From 20CM-2-65-7 sp963830455 (GTDB lineage: Bacteria; Gemmatimonadota; Gemmatimonadetes; Gemmatimonadales; GWC2-71-9): a stretch of 64,000 nucleotides of DNA. Numbering within the stretch: position 1 is the stretch's first letter; every line of letters begins with the position of its first letter. Shown here one piece after another: positions 55,125 to 64,000 of this stretch. The stretch lies in NCBI GenBank assembly GCA_963830455.1, contig CAWHMT010000006.1, forward strand, positions 235,056-299,055, given 5' to 3'. The position numbers and the translations under genes are program-made. The notes below the pieces were generated by a model. That model searched no databases, was not told the DNA's origin, and worked only from the letters and a program-made list of their open reading frames with translations.

Positions 55125-56039
55125 TCATGGCAGGCCGAGGGCCTCGAGCCACGCGTTGCGCAGCGCATCGAATGACGTCCCGGCAGCGGTTTCAAGGTCC
55201 GTCACCCACGTGCCCCCGGGAATGTGGGGGAACGCCGCCACCACCGCGCGCACCCCGACGCGGTCGACGACGTACTTCGTGAACGACTGACTGCAGGCGT
55301 AGAACACGGGGGCGACCTCGGCGCGCTCGGTAGTGAAGAGCGCCTCGAGACGCCCCGGGCGACCCACTTTCTCCAGGATCTCAGCACGTCGCGGACTCTG
55401 CGCGAGTCGCGCGGCGCACGTGCTGTCGACCTTGGCGAGCCCGCCGATCGCGAACACGTCCCCCTCGTGGAATCCCGTGGCGCTCGCCGTCGCCTGTGCC
55501 AAGTAGTCCGGGAAGCCTTCGCTGAGCCACTGTGGAAACGCCGCGGCGGCGCGATCAGCAGCGATGCTGTCGGCGTACTCGAACGGCGAGAACGGTGCGG
55601 GCGGCGCGAGCAGCTCGTGGGCGGCTTCGTGGAGATAGGGGGCGCTGCCCGAGCGCACGCGCGTGAGCGAAATGAACACGGCGCCCGCGCCGCTCGCGTG
55701 GGAGACGAAGCGGCCAGGACTCAGATAGAACGTGACGGGACGCTGAGCGATGCGCTGCCACGCGTACGGACCGCCCATGAGCCGTCGCATTGCGCCGAGG
55801 CTGGTCGCGAGCGAGTCGACGAACGCTGGGAGCCAGCGGGCATCGAGGGAATCGGGCGGTGCCCACACGATCAACTGGGCGCCGGTGTAGGCTCGGCCGT
55901 GCGCCGTCAGGAATGCGACGCGCGCGGAATCGTCGCTGTCCCAATCGAGCGGCGCGGCTGTCGCTGCGGGGGGGGGAGGGGGCGTTTGTGCGCGGAGCGC
56001 CGTCGCGGCGACGGCGAGGAGGCAGGCAAGGACAATCAT
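55125..56039 (-). CDS. Secreted gluzincin-like metallopeptidase
   Basis: 304 aa. Signal peptide (MIVLACLLAVAATALRAQ) followed by a Pro-rich linker that contains a nine-G/C tract. Zinc motif HEAAH (HExxH type) in YLHEAAHELLAPP, with a downstream Glu in WLSEGFPDYLA, as in peptidase-MA-like proteins. Ends RNAWLEALGLP. Substrate unknown. Overlaps mltF by 4 bp; convergent to the Ser/Thr kinase gene. Confidence 0.72.
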   Translation of the reverse strand: MIVLACLLAVAATALRAQTPPPPPAATAAPLDWDSDDSARVAFLTAHGRAYTGAQLIVWAPPDSLDARWLPAFVDSLATSLGAMRRLMGGPYAWQRIAQRPVTFYLSPGRFVSHASGAGAVFISLTRVRSGSAPYLHEAAHELLAPPAPFSPFEYADSIAADRAAAAFPQWLSEGFPDYLAQATASATGFHEGDVFAIGGLAKVDSTCAARLAQSPRRAEILEKVGRPGRLEALFTTERAEVAPVFYACSQSFTKYVVDRVGVRAVVAAFPHIPGGTWVTDLETAAGTSFDALRNAWLEALGLP

Positions 56040-57571
56040 GGGACGGGCGCCGGGGCGGCGGCCTCCGCCTTGGCTGCCTGCCGGCGCTCCGTTTCTTCGA
56101 GCACCAGCCGGTATGCAACGTAGTACTTGAAAATGTTGGCGACGTAGGTGACGGTCTCGCGCCCAATGCGCTCGGACGCGATCTGCTCCACGTTTCCAAA
56201 CCAGACGTTGGGGTTCAGGCCGCGCTGCTCGGCTTCCTGCCGCAACTGGCGCACCCGGTTCGGTCCCGCGTTGTAAGCCGCGAAGCTGAAGAGCCCTTTG
56301 TTCAGGTCGTCCATCGGCTCGTTCGCGAAGTTCCGGTTCCGGAGGTCGCTCATGAACTTGACGCCGGCATGGATATTCGGTTCGAGTTGCGTGATGTCGC
56401 CGACCTTCAATAACCTGCCGGTCTCCGGCATGATTTGCATGATGCCGATGGCACCGACCGGGCTCCTGGCGTACTGATGGAGCCGGGACTCCTGGTACCC
56501 TTGAGCGGCCATCAGCAGGAAATCGATCTTGTACCGGTCGCTGTACTTCCGAAACAGCGCCACGACCGCCAGGAACGACTTGCGCTCCCGCACTGACGTG
56601 GCGCTCTTCGCGTAGCTCGCGTTGACGAGGTAGTCGCGGTTCACCCGATTGCCAAAGGCCGTGCCCAACCCGTACTTCCCCATGAACGTGTTCAGCGCCG
56701 CGAGCAGGTGCGGGTTGGTCTTGCGGACCGCGATCGCGAGCGTCCCGCCCGAGTGCACCGTGATGCTGTCGTGGACCTTGAGGTTCCGAAAGACCTTCTT
56801 CCAGAAGACGGCGAGATAGTCGTCGACCACGACGGCCGGGATCAGGCCGGCGTTCACCATCTCGAGCAGGTCGTCGTCCTCCAGGTTCGGTGGGGGCTCC
56901 CGAATCACCACCGGCAGCCTGCCTTGGGATTTGAAGAGCTCGTTGAGCGCGCGCAGGCTCTGGGAATAGCCGCCGAATTCGCGCGCGAACACCTCTTTGC
57001 CCGCCAGGTCCTCGATGGTGCTGATCGCCGGCGCGCCCTCCCCGGGACCTGTGACCAGGATCTGGTGCACGTTCGTGCGAGTGGGATCGCTGAAGGCGAC
57101 GTGTTGCTGCAGCTCGGGTGTCACCGGGATCTGCGCCGCGACCAGGTCCACCTTGCCGTCGACGAGCGCCGACAGCAACATTTCGCGCGGCAGCGGCAGG
57201 AAGATCACGTGGATCTTGTTGCTGTTTCCGGTGCGGAAGTGCTGGTTGAGCCGTTCCTGCATGAGCTGGCCGTACTCGTAGGCGATGCCGCGTGGCACGC
57301 CCTTGTCGACGTAGTAGAACGTGCGATTGAACGCCACGCCGATCCGCACGACGCGTCGCTTGACAAGCGAGTCGATGTCGCCGGTAAACGGACTGAGGAT
57401 GGCCTCGCGCACCGAAGCCGGCAGCTGGGTCTCGAGCTCGGAGCGCGGGAGTGGAGCCACGGCCTCCTCGATGGGCGCCGCCTGCTGCGCGGGCGGCTTG
57501 TCACCACCGCACGCCGTGAGTGCCACCACAGCGCCAACGAGCAGAACCGTCTTAACGGATTTGTGTCGCAT
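56036..57571 (-). CDS. mltF: Membrane-bound lytic transglycosylase F (MltF)
   Basis: 511 aa. Lipoprotein signal with lipobox ALTACGG. SBP_bac_3-like regulatory domain at about 70-310 (VVRIGVAFNRTFYYVD, LVDGKVDLVAAQIPVTPE), then an SLT catalytic domain with Glu in FLLMAAQGYQESRLHQYA, GAIGIMQIMPETG and the FAAYNAGPNRVRQL motif. Cleaves peptidoglycan glycan strands with formation of 1,6-anhydro-muramic acid. Ordered with a peptidase gene and an oxidoreductase gene on the same strand. Confidence 0.9.
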   Translation of the reverse strand: MRHKSVKTVLLVGAVVALTACGGDKPPAQQAAPIEEAVAPLPRSELETQLPASVREAILSPFTGDIDSLVKRRVVRIGVAFNRTFYYVDKGVPRGIAYEYGQLMQERLNQHFRTGNSNKIHVIFLPLPREMLLSALVDGKVDLVAAQIPVTPELQQHVAFSDPTRTNVHQILVTGPGEGAPAISTIEDLAGKEVFAREFGGYSQSLRALNELFKSQGRLPVVIREPPPNLEDDDLLEMVNAGLIPAVVVDDYLAVFWKKVFRNLKVHDSITVHSGGTLAIAVRKTNPHLLAALNTFMGKYGLGTAFGNRVNRDYLVNASYAKSATSVRERKSFLAVVALFRKYSDRYKIDFLLMAAQGYQESRLHQYARSPVGAIGIMQIMPETGRLLKVGDITQLEPNIHAGVKFMSDLRNRNFANEPMDDLNKGLFSFAAYNAGPNRVRQLRQEAEQRGLNPNVWFGNVEQIASERIGRETVTYVANIFKYYVAYRLVLEETERRQAAKAEAAAPAPVP

Positions 57572-57574
57572 CGC

Positions 57575-58684
57575 TCAGTCCCCACCCGCCCCTGGTGTCT
57601 TCCAAAGATCGATCGGCTTCGCCACACGTGTGGGCCGGAACGGCAGCGCGATCTTGCGTCCCTGCCCCGCCGAGGCATACGCAGCGTACAGGACTTCCTG
57701 CACCACGCGCCCCGTCTCCCCGTCGGAAATCGGCGTTTCCTTGCCGCGCACGCAGCGCGCGAAATGGCGCATCTCCTGCGGGAAACCGTAGTTCCAATGC
57801 TCCTCGAACACGGGATACGTCCAGCCCTTGGTGCTCGCCGCCTTTTCGACCGCGTAGCCGAACCCTACCTCGGAATACGTAGGGAGCGCGTTACCCATCA
57901 GCATGTCGGCATACGTCTGCCCTTTGTCGCCGAAGACCTCGATACAGTCGTCCATGCCGCCGGGCCTGTTCCAGCTGCTTTCGACCAGGCCGATGGCGCC
58001 GTTCTCGAATTCGAGAATGGTGATCGCTTCGTCTTCGCCCTTGGTCTTGTTCTTATGAACCTGCGTCCACATCTGCGAGTACACGCTCTTGATCTTCTGT
58101 TTGCCCAGGAACCACCAGCAGAAAGCGATCCCGTGACAGCCGAGGTCCATCACCGCGCCGCCGCCTGATTGCTCGACGTCCCAGAACCAGTCGGAGTGCG
58201 GCCCCGAGTGCTTCTCTCCTTGCTTCACCAGATGGATTCGCCCAAACGCTCCTTCATCTGCCATTTGCTTCGCTTTCACATACTTGGGCGCGAAGAACAG
58301 CTCCTCGGCGTAGAGCAACAGCACGCCCGCCTTCTTGCACGCGTCGATCATGGCGTCGGCTTCTTCGAGCGTGATACACAGCGGTTTCTCGCACACGACG
58401 TGTTTGCCGGCCTTCGCCGCGTCGATCGTGATCTGCGCGTGCAGGCGATTGGGCGCCGTGATCGAGACCATCTCGACATCGGGATTCTTGAGCAGCTCGC
58501 GGTAGTCCGCGTACGACTGCGAGACGCCGTGCCGCTTGGCGAAGTCGGCGGCATGCCCTTTTGTCGGTGACGCGACTGCGATCAGCTCGGCCGCCTCCGG
58601 AACGGCTTTCACGGCCGCGGCGATGCAATCCGCCTGGAAGCGGGAGCCGACGATCCCGACTTTTACGGGACCGCTACTTACCAC
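57575..58684 (-). CDS. Gfo/Idh/MocA-family oxidoreductase
   Basis: 369 aa. N-terminal NAD(P) Rossmann fold (VKVGIVGSRFQADCIAAAV) with the EKP signature in HVVCEKPLCITLEEAD, and a C-terminal alpha/beta domain (GGGAVMDLGCHGIAFCWWF, with the conserved D-x-G-x-H). Acts on sugars, inositols or related polyols; substrate unknown. The 5' end overlaps the DUF1801 gene by 11 bp. Confidence 0.88.
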   Translation of the reverse strand: MVSSGPVKVGIVGSRFQADCIAAAVKAVPEAAELIAVASPTKGHAADFAKRHGVSQSYADYRELLKNPDVEMVSITAPNRLHAQITIDAAKAGKHVVCEKPLCITLEEADAMIDACKKAGVLLLYAEELFFAPKYVKAKQMADEGAFGRIHLVKQGEKHSGPHSDWFWDVEQSGGGAVMDLGCHGIAFCWWFLGKQKIKSVYSQMWTQVHKNKTKGEDEAITILEFENGAIGLVESSWNRPGGMDDCIEVFGDKGQTYADMLMGNALPTYSEVGFGYAVEKAASTKGWTYPVFEEHWNYGFPQEMRHFARCVRGKETPISDGETGRVVQEVLYAAYASAGQGRKIALPFRPTRVAKPIDLWKTPGAGGD

Positions 58685-59039
58685 GCGCCGCTACTTCGCC
58701 GACCCGGACCTTTACGATCTTCCGGATCAGTGTCTTGGGTATTGGGCGGGCCAGGGGGAATTGCAGCGTGCCTTTGCCGGTGCGATATGGCTTGATGTCG
58801 TTCCTGAGTGATCGCTCCACGCCGGCGGTCACGGGATACACGCTCACGTGATCCTTCCACCCCGCGATGTACACGAGCGTTCTCCCGTTGAGCACGAACG
58901 TGGGAATGCCGTAGCTGATCTTCTCGGTCGCACGCGGCGCCGCAGCCCGCACCAGCACGCGCAGCTGCTTCAATACTTTGCGAGTCTCGGGCGGGCTTTT
59001 GGCGATATACGCCGTAACAGAGCTGGTCGTGGATTTCAT
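58674..59039 (-). CDS. DUF1801 / YdhG-like protein
   Basis: 121 aa from the ATG at 59,039. Typical sequence: TAYIAKSPPETRKVLKQLRV, EKISYGIPTFVLNGRTLVYI, GWKDHVSVYPVT, then GKGTLQFPLARPIP. The family adopts the iron-chaperone-like fold of Bacillus Fra/YdhG; biochemical role not settled. Lies between the GH130-like gene and the oxidoreductase on the same strand. Confidence 0.85.
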   Translation of the reverse strand: MKSTTSSVTAYIAKSPPETRKVLKQLRVLVRAAAPRATEKISYGIPTFVLNGRTLVYIAGWKDHVSVYPVTAGVERSLRNDIKPYRTGKGTLQFPLARPIPKTLIRKIVKVRVGEVAARGK

Positions 59040-59077
59040 CGGACGTCCTGGTTGAACACACCCGGAGCACCTGGGTG

Positions 59078-60177
59078 CTATCGCTCCGAGACTGCTACGG
59101 CGACACGCGAGTCGGCCGTGCCGTAATAGAGATACCACCGGTTGTCGAAACGGACGAGACCCTCCACAAACGTTGTCCCTTCAGTGTATTGCCCCGTCCG
59201 TTCGTAGGGCTCTGTGGGTTTGATGAACGGCGTAGCGGAGCGCGCGAGCAGCTTCAGCGGATTGCCTGCATCAAAGAGCGCTTGTCCGCCCGTGTAGACG
59301 CGTGCCGGCAGCGTCGAGTCGCCGAGCGTGCCGCTGTTGCCGGCGTTGTACAGCACGACGATCCCCTGACCGGTCAGCAGCGCGGGTGGGCCGCCCTCCA
59401 CCAGCCAGGAATCGAAGTAGCCCGGACGCGGCGACAGCACCTTCACTGCGCTGACCCATCGTCGTCTTCCACCGGCGTCCAGTCGATCAGGTTGTCGGAC
59501 GTCGCGATCAGGATGTCGGGAACGCCGAAGTACATCCAGTACTTCCCGTTCACGCGCGTCGCCACGATCCGCTCGCCGACCAGTCGGCTGAGGATCGCGC
59601 CGGACTTGGACTCCGTGCGCAGGTACTTGCCGCCGGCGGCTTTCGCGAACGCAGGGCCATGCTTGGTCCACGTGAGCAGATCGCGTGACGTCGCGACGGC
59701 GAGTCGGGGGACGTCGCGATTCCATTGCGTGTACGTCAGCACGTACGTGGCGTCCTCAGTCTCGACGATGCGCGGATCTTCCACGCCGCCGGGCCACTCG
59801 TTCTGGCGCTGGACGTCGGTGTCGGGATAGAGCACCGGAGTAGCGCGACGCGTGAAGTGCAGCCCGTCCCTGCTCTCGGCCAAGCCAAGTCGCGACGTAT
59901 GCCCACCGATCTGCTCCCGCCCGCTGGCGTCCTCGGCCCGGTAGAGCACGAATACTTTCCCGTCTTTGACGATGGCGGCCGGATTGAACGTGGCATACGC
60001 CTCCCACGCGACGATGCTGTCGTTGATCGGCGAGCGAAAGCGTGCGGCGGGATTGGGCGTGATGACGGGATTGACCTGGCTCGGCTTGGTGAACGGGCCG
60101 AGCATCCACGATTCCTGGGTCGCGCTGCCGCGAACGGCCAGCAGCAGCGCGATCCCGGCGAGAGCGAGTTTACTCAG
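59078..60177 (-). CDS. Secreted GH130-like glycoside phosphorylase/hydrolase (frameshifted)
   Basis: About 365 aa. Signal peptide SKLALAGIALLLAVRGSATQ; the start codon is unclear, a CTG at about 60,177 overlapping the upstream stop is the only one before the signal. Five-bladed propeller motifs of GH130: ATFNPAAIVKDGKVFVLYRA, GVEDPRIVETEDATYVLTYT, then, after a frameshift near 59,460, SWLVEGGPPALLTGQGIVVLY and YYGTADSRVAVA. GH130 enzymes act on beta-mannosides; specificity here unknown. Exported, unlike most phosphorylases, so hydrolase activity is likelier. Confidence 0.75.
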
Positions 60178-60281
60178 GCGGTGGGCCCCCCCCCTGCCCC
60201 GCCTGGACCTTTCTTCCGCCGGACGACGAACAGCACGATCACCAACACGACGATGAAGATTGCTCCGAGTTGCCAGTTCAC
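60174..60281 (-). CDS. 35-aa single-helix membrane protein
   Basis: MNWQLGAIFIVVLVIVLFV forms a transmembrane helix, followed by a basic RRKK and a Gly/Pro tail encoded by a nine-base G/C run at 60,186-60,194. The GTG start overlaps the stop of the upstream membrane gene (GTGA), which is the main support. Function unknown. Confidence 0.6.
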   Translation of the reverse strand: MNWQLGAIFIVVLVIVLFVVRRKKGPGGAGGGPTA

Positions 60282-60676
60282 AGCGACTCCCTTCGTGGCG
60301 GACGTGAACCCAGCGATGCGAGCGCCAGCGCAATCAGCACCAGCGCGACAGACACCGGTGGCGTGATGACGAACAGGAACGCGCCTGTGGAGCGCGGCGG
60401 AACCACCGCGCGATACGCGTAGATCCCGAGCGAGCCAGCCGCGATGATCAGCGTTATGACATGGAGCGTCGTCTGCACGGGCGGGGACCAACTCCCCGAC
60501 CGCCGCTCAGCCAGCGCGAGCAGCGCGAACGGGGCCAGCACCCAGACAATGAAGAGCAGCGTGATCAGCAAATGCGTGTTGGAGCGGCCGGCGTAGAGCA
60601 GCAGCGCGAGCGACCCGGCAGCGCCCACGATGATGGCGCTACGCGGTCCCGATCCGAGCCCGCTCTGGGCAGTCAT
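60278..60676 (-). CDS. Small polytopic membrane protein
   Basis: 132 aa with four hydrophobic helices (SAIIVGAAGSLALLLYAG, LLITLLFIVWVLAPFALLAL, LHVITLIIAAGSLGIYAYRA, FVITPPVSVALVLIALALA). No family recognised. Coupled to the 35-aa protein downstream. Confidence 0.65.
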   Translation of the reverse strand: MTAQSGLGSGPRSAIIVGAAGSLALLLYAGRSNTHLLITLLFIVWVLAPFALLALAERRSGSWSPPVQTTLHVITLIIAAGSLGIYAYRAVVPPRSTGAFLFVITPPVSVALVLIALALASLGSRPPRRESL

Positions 60677-60685
60677 GGCGCCAAT

Positions 60686-61029
60686 CTAGCGCTTTCGTGC
60701 ACGTTTGTTCTTCTGCGCCGCGACGGCGATCGACCGTTCCGCCCACGGCCGGAGCGCATCGGGGTCGTCCAGCAGGTCGGCGGGCACCTGGTAGTACTGC
60801 ATCTTGTCGCGCTCGTCACCATACGGGAGAAACGGCCCCATGCCGGCCGCCTCGAAATCGGGGCGATTGGAATCGTCCACCTTGAAGTAGAGCGTGTCCT
60901 CGGCGATGAGCGCGAAGAACAGATCGCCCGCGTAGATCCCGACGCCGCCGAACATGCTGCGCGCCCGAATGCGGGGGATCACGCGACCCAATTGCTCGAG
61001 GACGAACGTTCGGAAGCTGGAGCTGACAT
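60686..61029 (-). CDS. TfoX N-terminal domain protein (frameshift near start)
   Basis: About 113 aa. TfoX_N signature: ARSMFGGVGIYAGDLFFALI, DTLYFKVDDSNRPDFEAAG, MQYYQVPADLLDD, ending with a basic KNKRARKR tail. The standard start in frame at 60,991 is too late; the family sequence (FVLEQLGRVIPRI) continues upstream, and an ATG at 61,029 becomes usable if one base is added near 61,010. TfoX-like proteins include competence regulators, but this single-domain type has no defined role. Confidence 0.7.
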
Positions 61030-61031
61030 TG

Positions 61032-61449
61032 TCAGGGCCGGCACTCCACCCGTTCGCCGGTCACCGGGGCCTTCTGATGCTCCCGCGGAAAGTCCCAGAA
61101 TGTCTCTGCTTCCCCTTTGAGGGTTGCCCCGTCGTCGCCCGTCTCGAGGTGCGCCGTAACACCGCTGAATCCGGTTGACCACCCGATGTCGAGGTCCCGA
61201 CCATTCGTCGTTGACCACGATCCTGGACCGTGCACGCTGTAGCGACTGCCATTGGCCGGTTCGACAAGCATCGAGACCTCATCACCAAAACTGAAACGAG
61301 TTTTCCTCGTCGAGAAGCGGACGATCTCCGGGAACCTCGAAAAGACGCTATCCTGACCAATTGGCATGCTAGGAGACCAGGCGCCACGGTGCAGCACATA
61401 GCAGCGGCCCGCCACGAGGGACATTCGCACCCGGTCGAGATACGCTAGG
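61032..61449 (-). CDS. Unknown protein, 5' end probably at a chimeric join
   Basis: About 135 aa, beginning near MSLVAGRCYVLHRGAWSPS and ending EHQKAPVTGERVECRP; beta-rich, with LVEPANGSRYSVHGPGSW and THL-like strands. No family recognised. The frame runs on to 61,466, past the point where the sequence character changes to that of another organism, so the original 5' end is probably lost. Confidence 0.45.
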
Positions 61450-61451
61450 CC
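61449..61451. other. Probable assembly junction or abrupt foreign DNA boundary
   Basis: At about this point the sequence passes from the Gemmatimonadota-like contig to very GC-rich, actinobacterial-type DNA. A minus-strand gene on the left and a plus-strand methyltransferase on the right are both missing their 5' parts here, which ordinary gene order cannot explain. Position uncertain by some tens of bases. Confidence 0.6.
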
Positions 61452-62103
61452 GCGCCGGTCCGCCACGCGGGCAGCCGCCCGGCACGCCGCACCGGGGCCG
61501 GTCCTCGGCGTCGACCTCTCCGCGGCGATGGTCGACGTCGCTCGGGTTCGCGCCGCCGGCCTCGGGGAATGCCGCGTTCCTCCGCGCGGACGCCCAGGTG
61601 CACCCGTTCCCCGACGCCGGGTTCGACGCCGTCGTCAGCCGCGCCGGCGCATCGTTCTTCGGGAATCCACCGGCCGCCTTCGCCAACCTCGCCCGCGCCA
61701 CCGCTCCCGGGGGCCGGCTCGCCCTGCTCACCTGGCAGGCACCGGCCTGCAACGAGTGGTTCGTCGAGATCACCACCGCGCTGGCCGGGCGCCCGTTCGC
61801 CGGGCCGCCCCGGGGGTCGCGAGCCCGTTCGCGCTCGCGGACCCCGACGCCGTCACGGCCCTGCTCAGCGGGGCCGGGTTCACCGACGTGCAGGTCGCCG
61901 ACGTCCGCGAACCGGCCCTGTTCGGCGCCGACCCCGTCGTCGCGCGCGACGTGATGGCCGAACTGCTGGGCTGGCTGCTCGACGGCAGGGACGCCGATAA
62001 TGCCCGCACGTCCCTGCTCTCGACGATGCAGGCCCACGACGGGCCGGACGGTGTCGCCTTCGGTTCGGCCGCCTGGCTGGTGACGGCCGTCCGCAGCGGC
62101 TGA
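61450..62103 (+). pseudogene. 5'-truncated, frameshifted SAM-dependent methyltransferase
   Basis: The gene begins in mid-domain; the SAM motif I (usually D-x-G-x-G) is absent. Recognisable order: PVLGVDLSAAMVDVARVRAA, then NAAFLRADAQVHPFPDAGFD, AFANLARATAPGGRLALLTW, PFALADPDAVTALLSGAGFTD and the end VAFGSAAWLVTAVRSG. Frame changes occur near 61,558 and 61,812. Resembles class I methyltransferases of Pseudonocardia-type actinobacteria. Substrate unknown. Confidence 0.7.
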
Positions 62104-62115
62104 GCGCGGGCTGCG

Positions 62116-62877
62116 GTGTCGCTCTTTCGTCGCCTGGTTTGTCACACTGTCGTTCCAGCTGCGCTGTTCCATCTGCGTGGCGGCATTCGACCCGGAGGTA
62201 GCTGGTGCAGCGGTTCCGTGCGATGGGTGCTCGCCCCCTTGGCGCGGTTCATTCTCCGACCGGCGGTGAGCGGCGCCCACCGCATCCCGCGCCGCGGCCC
62301 GGTCCTCCTCGCGGCGAACCACCAGCGCGCGGCCGTCGACACCGCGCTCTTGGCGTTCGTCACGCCGCGGCCGGTCGCGTTCCTCGGCAAGGCCGAGTAC
62401 TTCACGGGCGCGGGCATGCGCCGCCGGCTCTCGGCGCGCTTCCTCACCGCGCTGGGCTACATCCCGGTCGACCGCGACCACGCCAAGGCCGGGCTGGCCG
62501 CCCTCGACGCGGCCCGGAGGGTGCTCGACCGCGGCGGCGTGTTCGCGATCTACCCCGAGGGCACCCGGTCTCGCGACGGGCGGCTGCACCGCGGGCACAC
62601 CGGCGTCGCCTCGCTGGCACTGTCGACGGGTGCCACCGTCGTTCCGGTCGCGCTGGTCGGTACCCAGCAGGTCCAGCCGGTCGGTGCCCGCATGCCCCGG
62701 CTCGCGCCGGTGCAGGTCCGCTTCGGGCGGCCGCTCGACTTCTCCCGCTACGAGGGGCTGGAGGGCTCGGCCGCGATCCGGCGGGCGGTCACGGACGAGG
62801 TGATGGACGCGATCGTGTCGATGTCGGGCCAGGAGTACGTCGACCGCTACCACCCGCTGCCCGGCCGTGCGGCCTGA
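62116..62877 (+). CDS. 1-acyl-sn-glycerol-3-phosphate acyltransferase (PlsC-type)
   Basis: Up to 253 aa; a GTG at 62,218 (VRWVLAPLARFILRPAVSG) is a more typical start than the GTG at 62,116. Acyltransferase motifs: NHxxxxD-type LLAANHQRAAVDTALLAF, FLGKAEYFTGAG, YIPVDRD, and the glycerol-phosphate site FAIYPEGTRSRDGRL, followed by VVPVALVGTQQVQP. Converts lysophosphatidic to phosphatidic acid at the membrane. Codon use and sequence are actinobacterial in appearance. Intact, unlike its neighbours. Confidence 0.85.
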   Translation: MSLFRRLVCHTVVPAALFHLRGGIRPGGSWCSGSVRWVLAPLARFILRPAVSGAHRIPRRGPVLLAANHQRAAVDTALLAFVTPRPVAFLGKAEYFTGAGMRRRLSARFLTALGYIPVDRDHAKAGLAALDAARRVLDRGGVFAIYPEGTRSRDGRLHRGHTGVASLALSTGATVVPVALVGTQQVQPVGARMPRLAPVQVRFGRPLDFSRYEGLEGSAAIRRAVTDEVMDAIVSMSGQEYVDRYHPLPGRAA

Positions 62878-62884
62878 GCCACTC

Positions 62885-63966
62885 CTACGTGTTGGCTCCG
62901 CGCGCCGCGACTCGCCACCGGTCCACCTCGACCCCGCCCTCGACGACCACGAGCTCGTCGGCGAGGTTGACCGCGGTGCACACGTGGTTCGGGGCGACGG
63001 CGGACGACGCTCCCCCACCGCGGGCGCCGCGCTGGCCGGTGGAAGGCAGATCGCGGCGTGGTGCTCCGAGAGGGCGACGACCCGGACGTCGGGGTGGTCG
63101 AGCAGCCGGCCGAAGCCGGTGGCCTACGGCGCGCGGTCGGCGCCGAGGACCTTGCTGCCGGCGTCGACGACGAGCCCGGGGGCCGCGCGGCTGACCACCG
63201 TGGCCCGGCGGTGAGCGCGATTCGGTGCGGCCGAGCGCTGCCGAGCTCCCACTGCTGGGCGTCGCCGAACACGTAGACGCCCGGGCGCAGTTCGGTCAGC
63301 ACGCCCCGGTCGGTCAGGTCCGAGGGTCGGCGTCGACCCACCGCTGACGACACGCGGCGTCGAGCCCCGCCGACGCGGAGCGCGTCCGCGCCGGCCGCGA
63401 GCGCAGCGGCCTCGTCCGCGGCGGCCGTTCCCGCGAGCCCGGCGCGTAGCCGTGGCCGGGGAAGGTGAAGACCCCGTCGACCGCCAGCCCCGCTGGCCCG
63501 CGGCGACGATCGCGACCCGGCGTCGTCGGCGGGGCCACGCCGGACGCGGTGCTGGCCGCTGTCGACCTCGACCAGCACCTCGAGGCCCGGCACGCCGCAG
63601 CCAGCAGAGCGGCGCTCTCCGCGGAGTCGATCCCGACCCGCATCGTCACGCGCTCGGCCAGCGCGCGCGGATCCGGTCGGCCCGCGCCCGGTCCACCCAC
63701 AGGGGATAGGCCACGAAGACGTCGGTGACGCCGTGCTCCACGAACACCTCGGCCTCGCCGACGGTGGCCACGGTGATGCCGACGGCGCCGGCCGCGAGCT
63801 GGCGGCGGGCGATCTCGGGGGACTTGTGGGTCTTGCGTGCGGCCGTAGGTCCACGCCCGCCGTCGCGGGCGGACTCGGTCCTCCCGCTGAGGTTGCGCTC
63901 GAGGCGAGCCACGTCGACGACGAGGTAGGGGGTGTCGCGCACCCGGACGACGGTACGAGGGTCCAT
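62885..63966 (-). pseudogene. D-threonine aldolase / alanine-racemase-type PLP enzyme (multiple frameshifts)
   Basis: About 360 codons spread over several frames. N-terminal PLP barrel: TPYLVVDVARLERNLS, the PLP lysine in KTHKSPEIARRQLAAG, VATVGEAEVFVEHGVTDVFV, RVGIDSAESAALL, LVEVDSGQHRVRRG. C-terminal metal-binding domain ends HVCTAVNLADELVVVEGG then VDRWRVAARGANT. At least four frame changes lie between 63,000 and 63,880. Homologues cleave D-threonine or D-serine-type amino acids. Error density suggests poor read coverage at the contig end rather than a decayed gene. Confidence 0.7.
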
Positions 63967-64000
63967 CGCGCGGAAGCACGTCTACCCCGTTCGCGCTACC

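Overview
The window looks like a metagenomic contig of a GC-rich, Gram-negative, aerobic, soil-type bacterium, most likely Gemmatimonadota. I infer this from many lipoproteins and secreted proteins, outer-membrane beta barrels, giant Ig-like proteins, large sensor kinases fused to Ser/Thr kinase, secreted PQQ and glycan enzymes, and genes packed with 4-bp overlaps. No rRNA or tRNA gene is visible, so the phylum is not proven. The last 2.5 kb (from about 61,450) has a different, actinobacterial character and begins inside a gene whose 5' part is missing, so it is probably a chimeric join.

Layout. 1-4161: DUF4350, DUF4129, a membrane protein and an RDD-SpoIIM fusion, as in MoxR/DUF58 clusters. 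4151-13,554: two surface proteins made of Ig-like repeats and ending in a blue-copper domain, a beta barrel and a CsgG/FlgO-like lipoprotein. 13,559-18,322: a small coupled pair across a poly-G tract, an M50 protease, then rho-ruvX-mltG. 18,235-24,098: a 5.7-kb polymorphic-toxin-like module (secreted Rhs protein, candidate immunity protein, small secreted protein), bounded by two diverged direct copies of the antisense overlap between mltG and thiE. 24,005-29,992: thiE, aroH, an RlmI-type methyltransferase, a hydrolase, sdpI-sdpR, a CDF transporter. 30,318-33,244: a TldE/TldD pair. 33,420-38,861: SDR, tdh, kbl (threonine to glycine plus acetyl-CoA) and an M14 peptidase. 38,883-42,961: a beta barrel, a four-helix-bundle gene wrapped in inverted G-rich repeats, a 3-methyladenine glycosylase, and a NYN-LOTUS RNA-binding protein with an RGG tail. 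43,305-48,512: small envelope genes, a PQQ dehydrogenase with cytochrome c, and a GH53 galactanase. 48,572-55,090: a translationally coupled signalling operon (GAF-GAF-PAS kinase, its paralogue, a single-domain response regulator, and a DHp-receiver-Ser/Thr kinase fusion). 55,125-61,449: peptidase, mltF, oxidoreductase, DUF1801, GH130-like and small membrane genes. 61,450-63,966: methyltransferase fragment, plsC, D-threonine-aldolase-like gene.

Many genes are broken by single-base indels although the protein resumes immediately in another frame. Because this affects about ten unrelated genes, I read most of them as sequencing or assembly errors and give each gene its full extent. The strongest candidates for new biology are the Rhs module with its unusual flanks, the two-component to Ser/Thr-kinase hub, and the repeat-wrapped four-helix-bundle gene.
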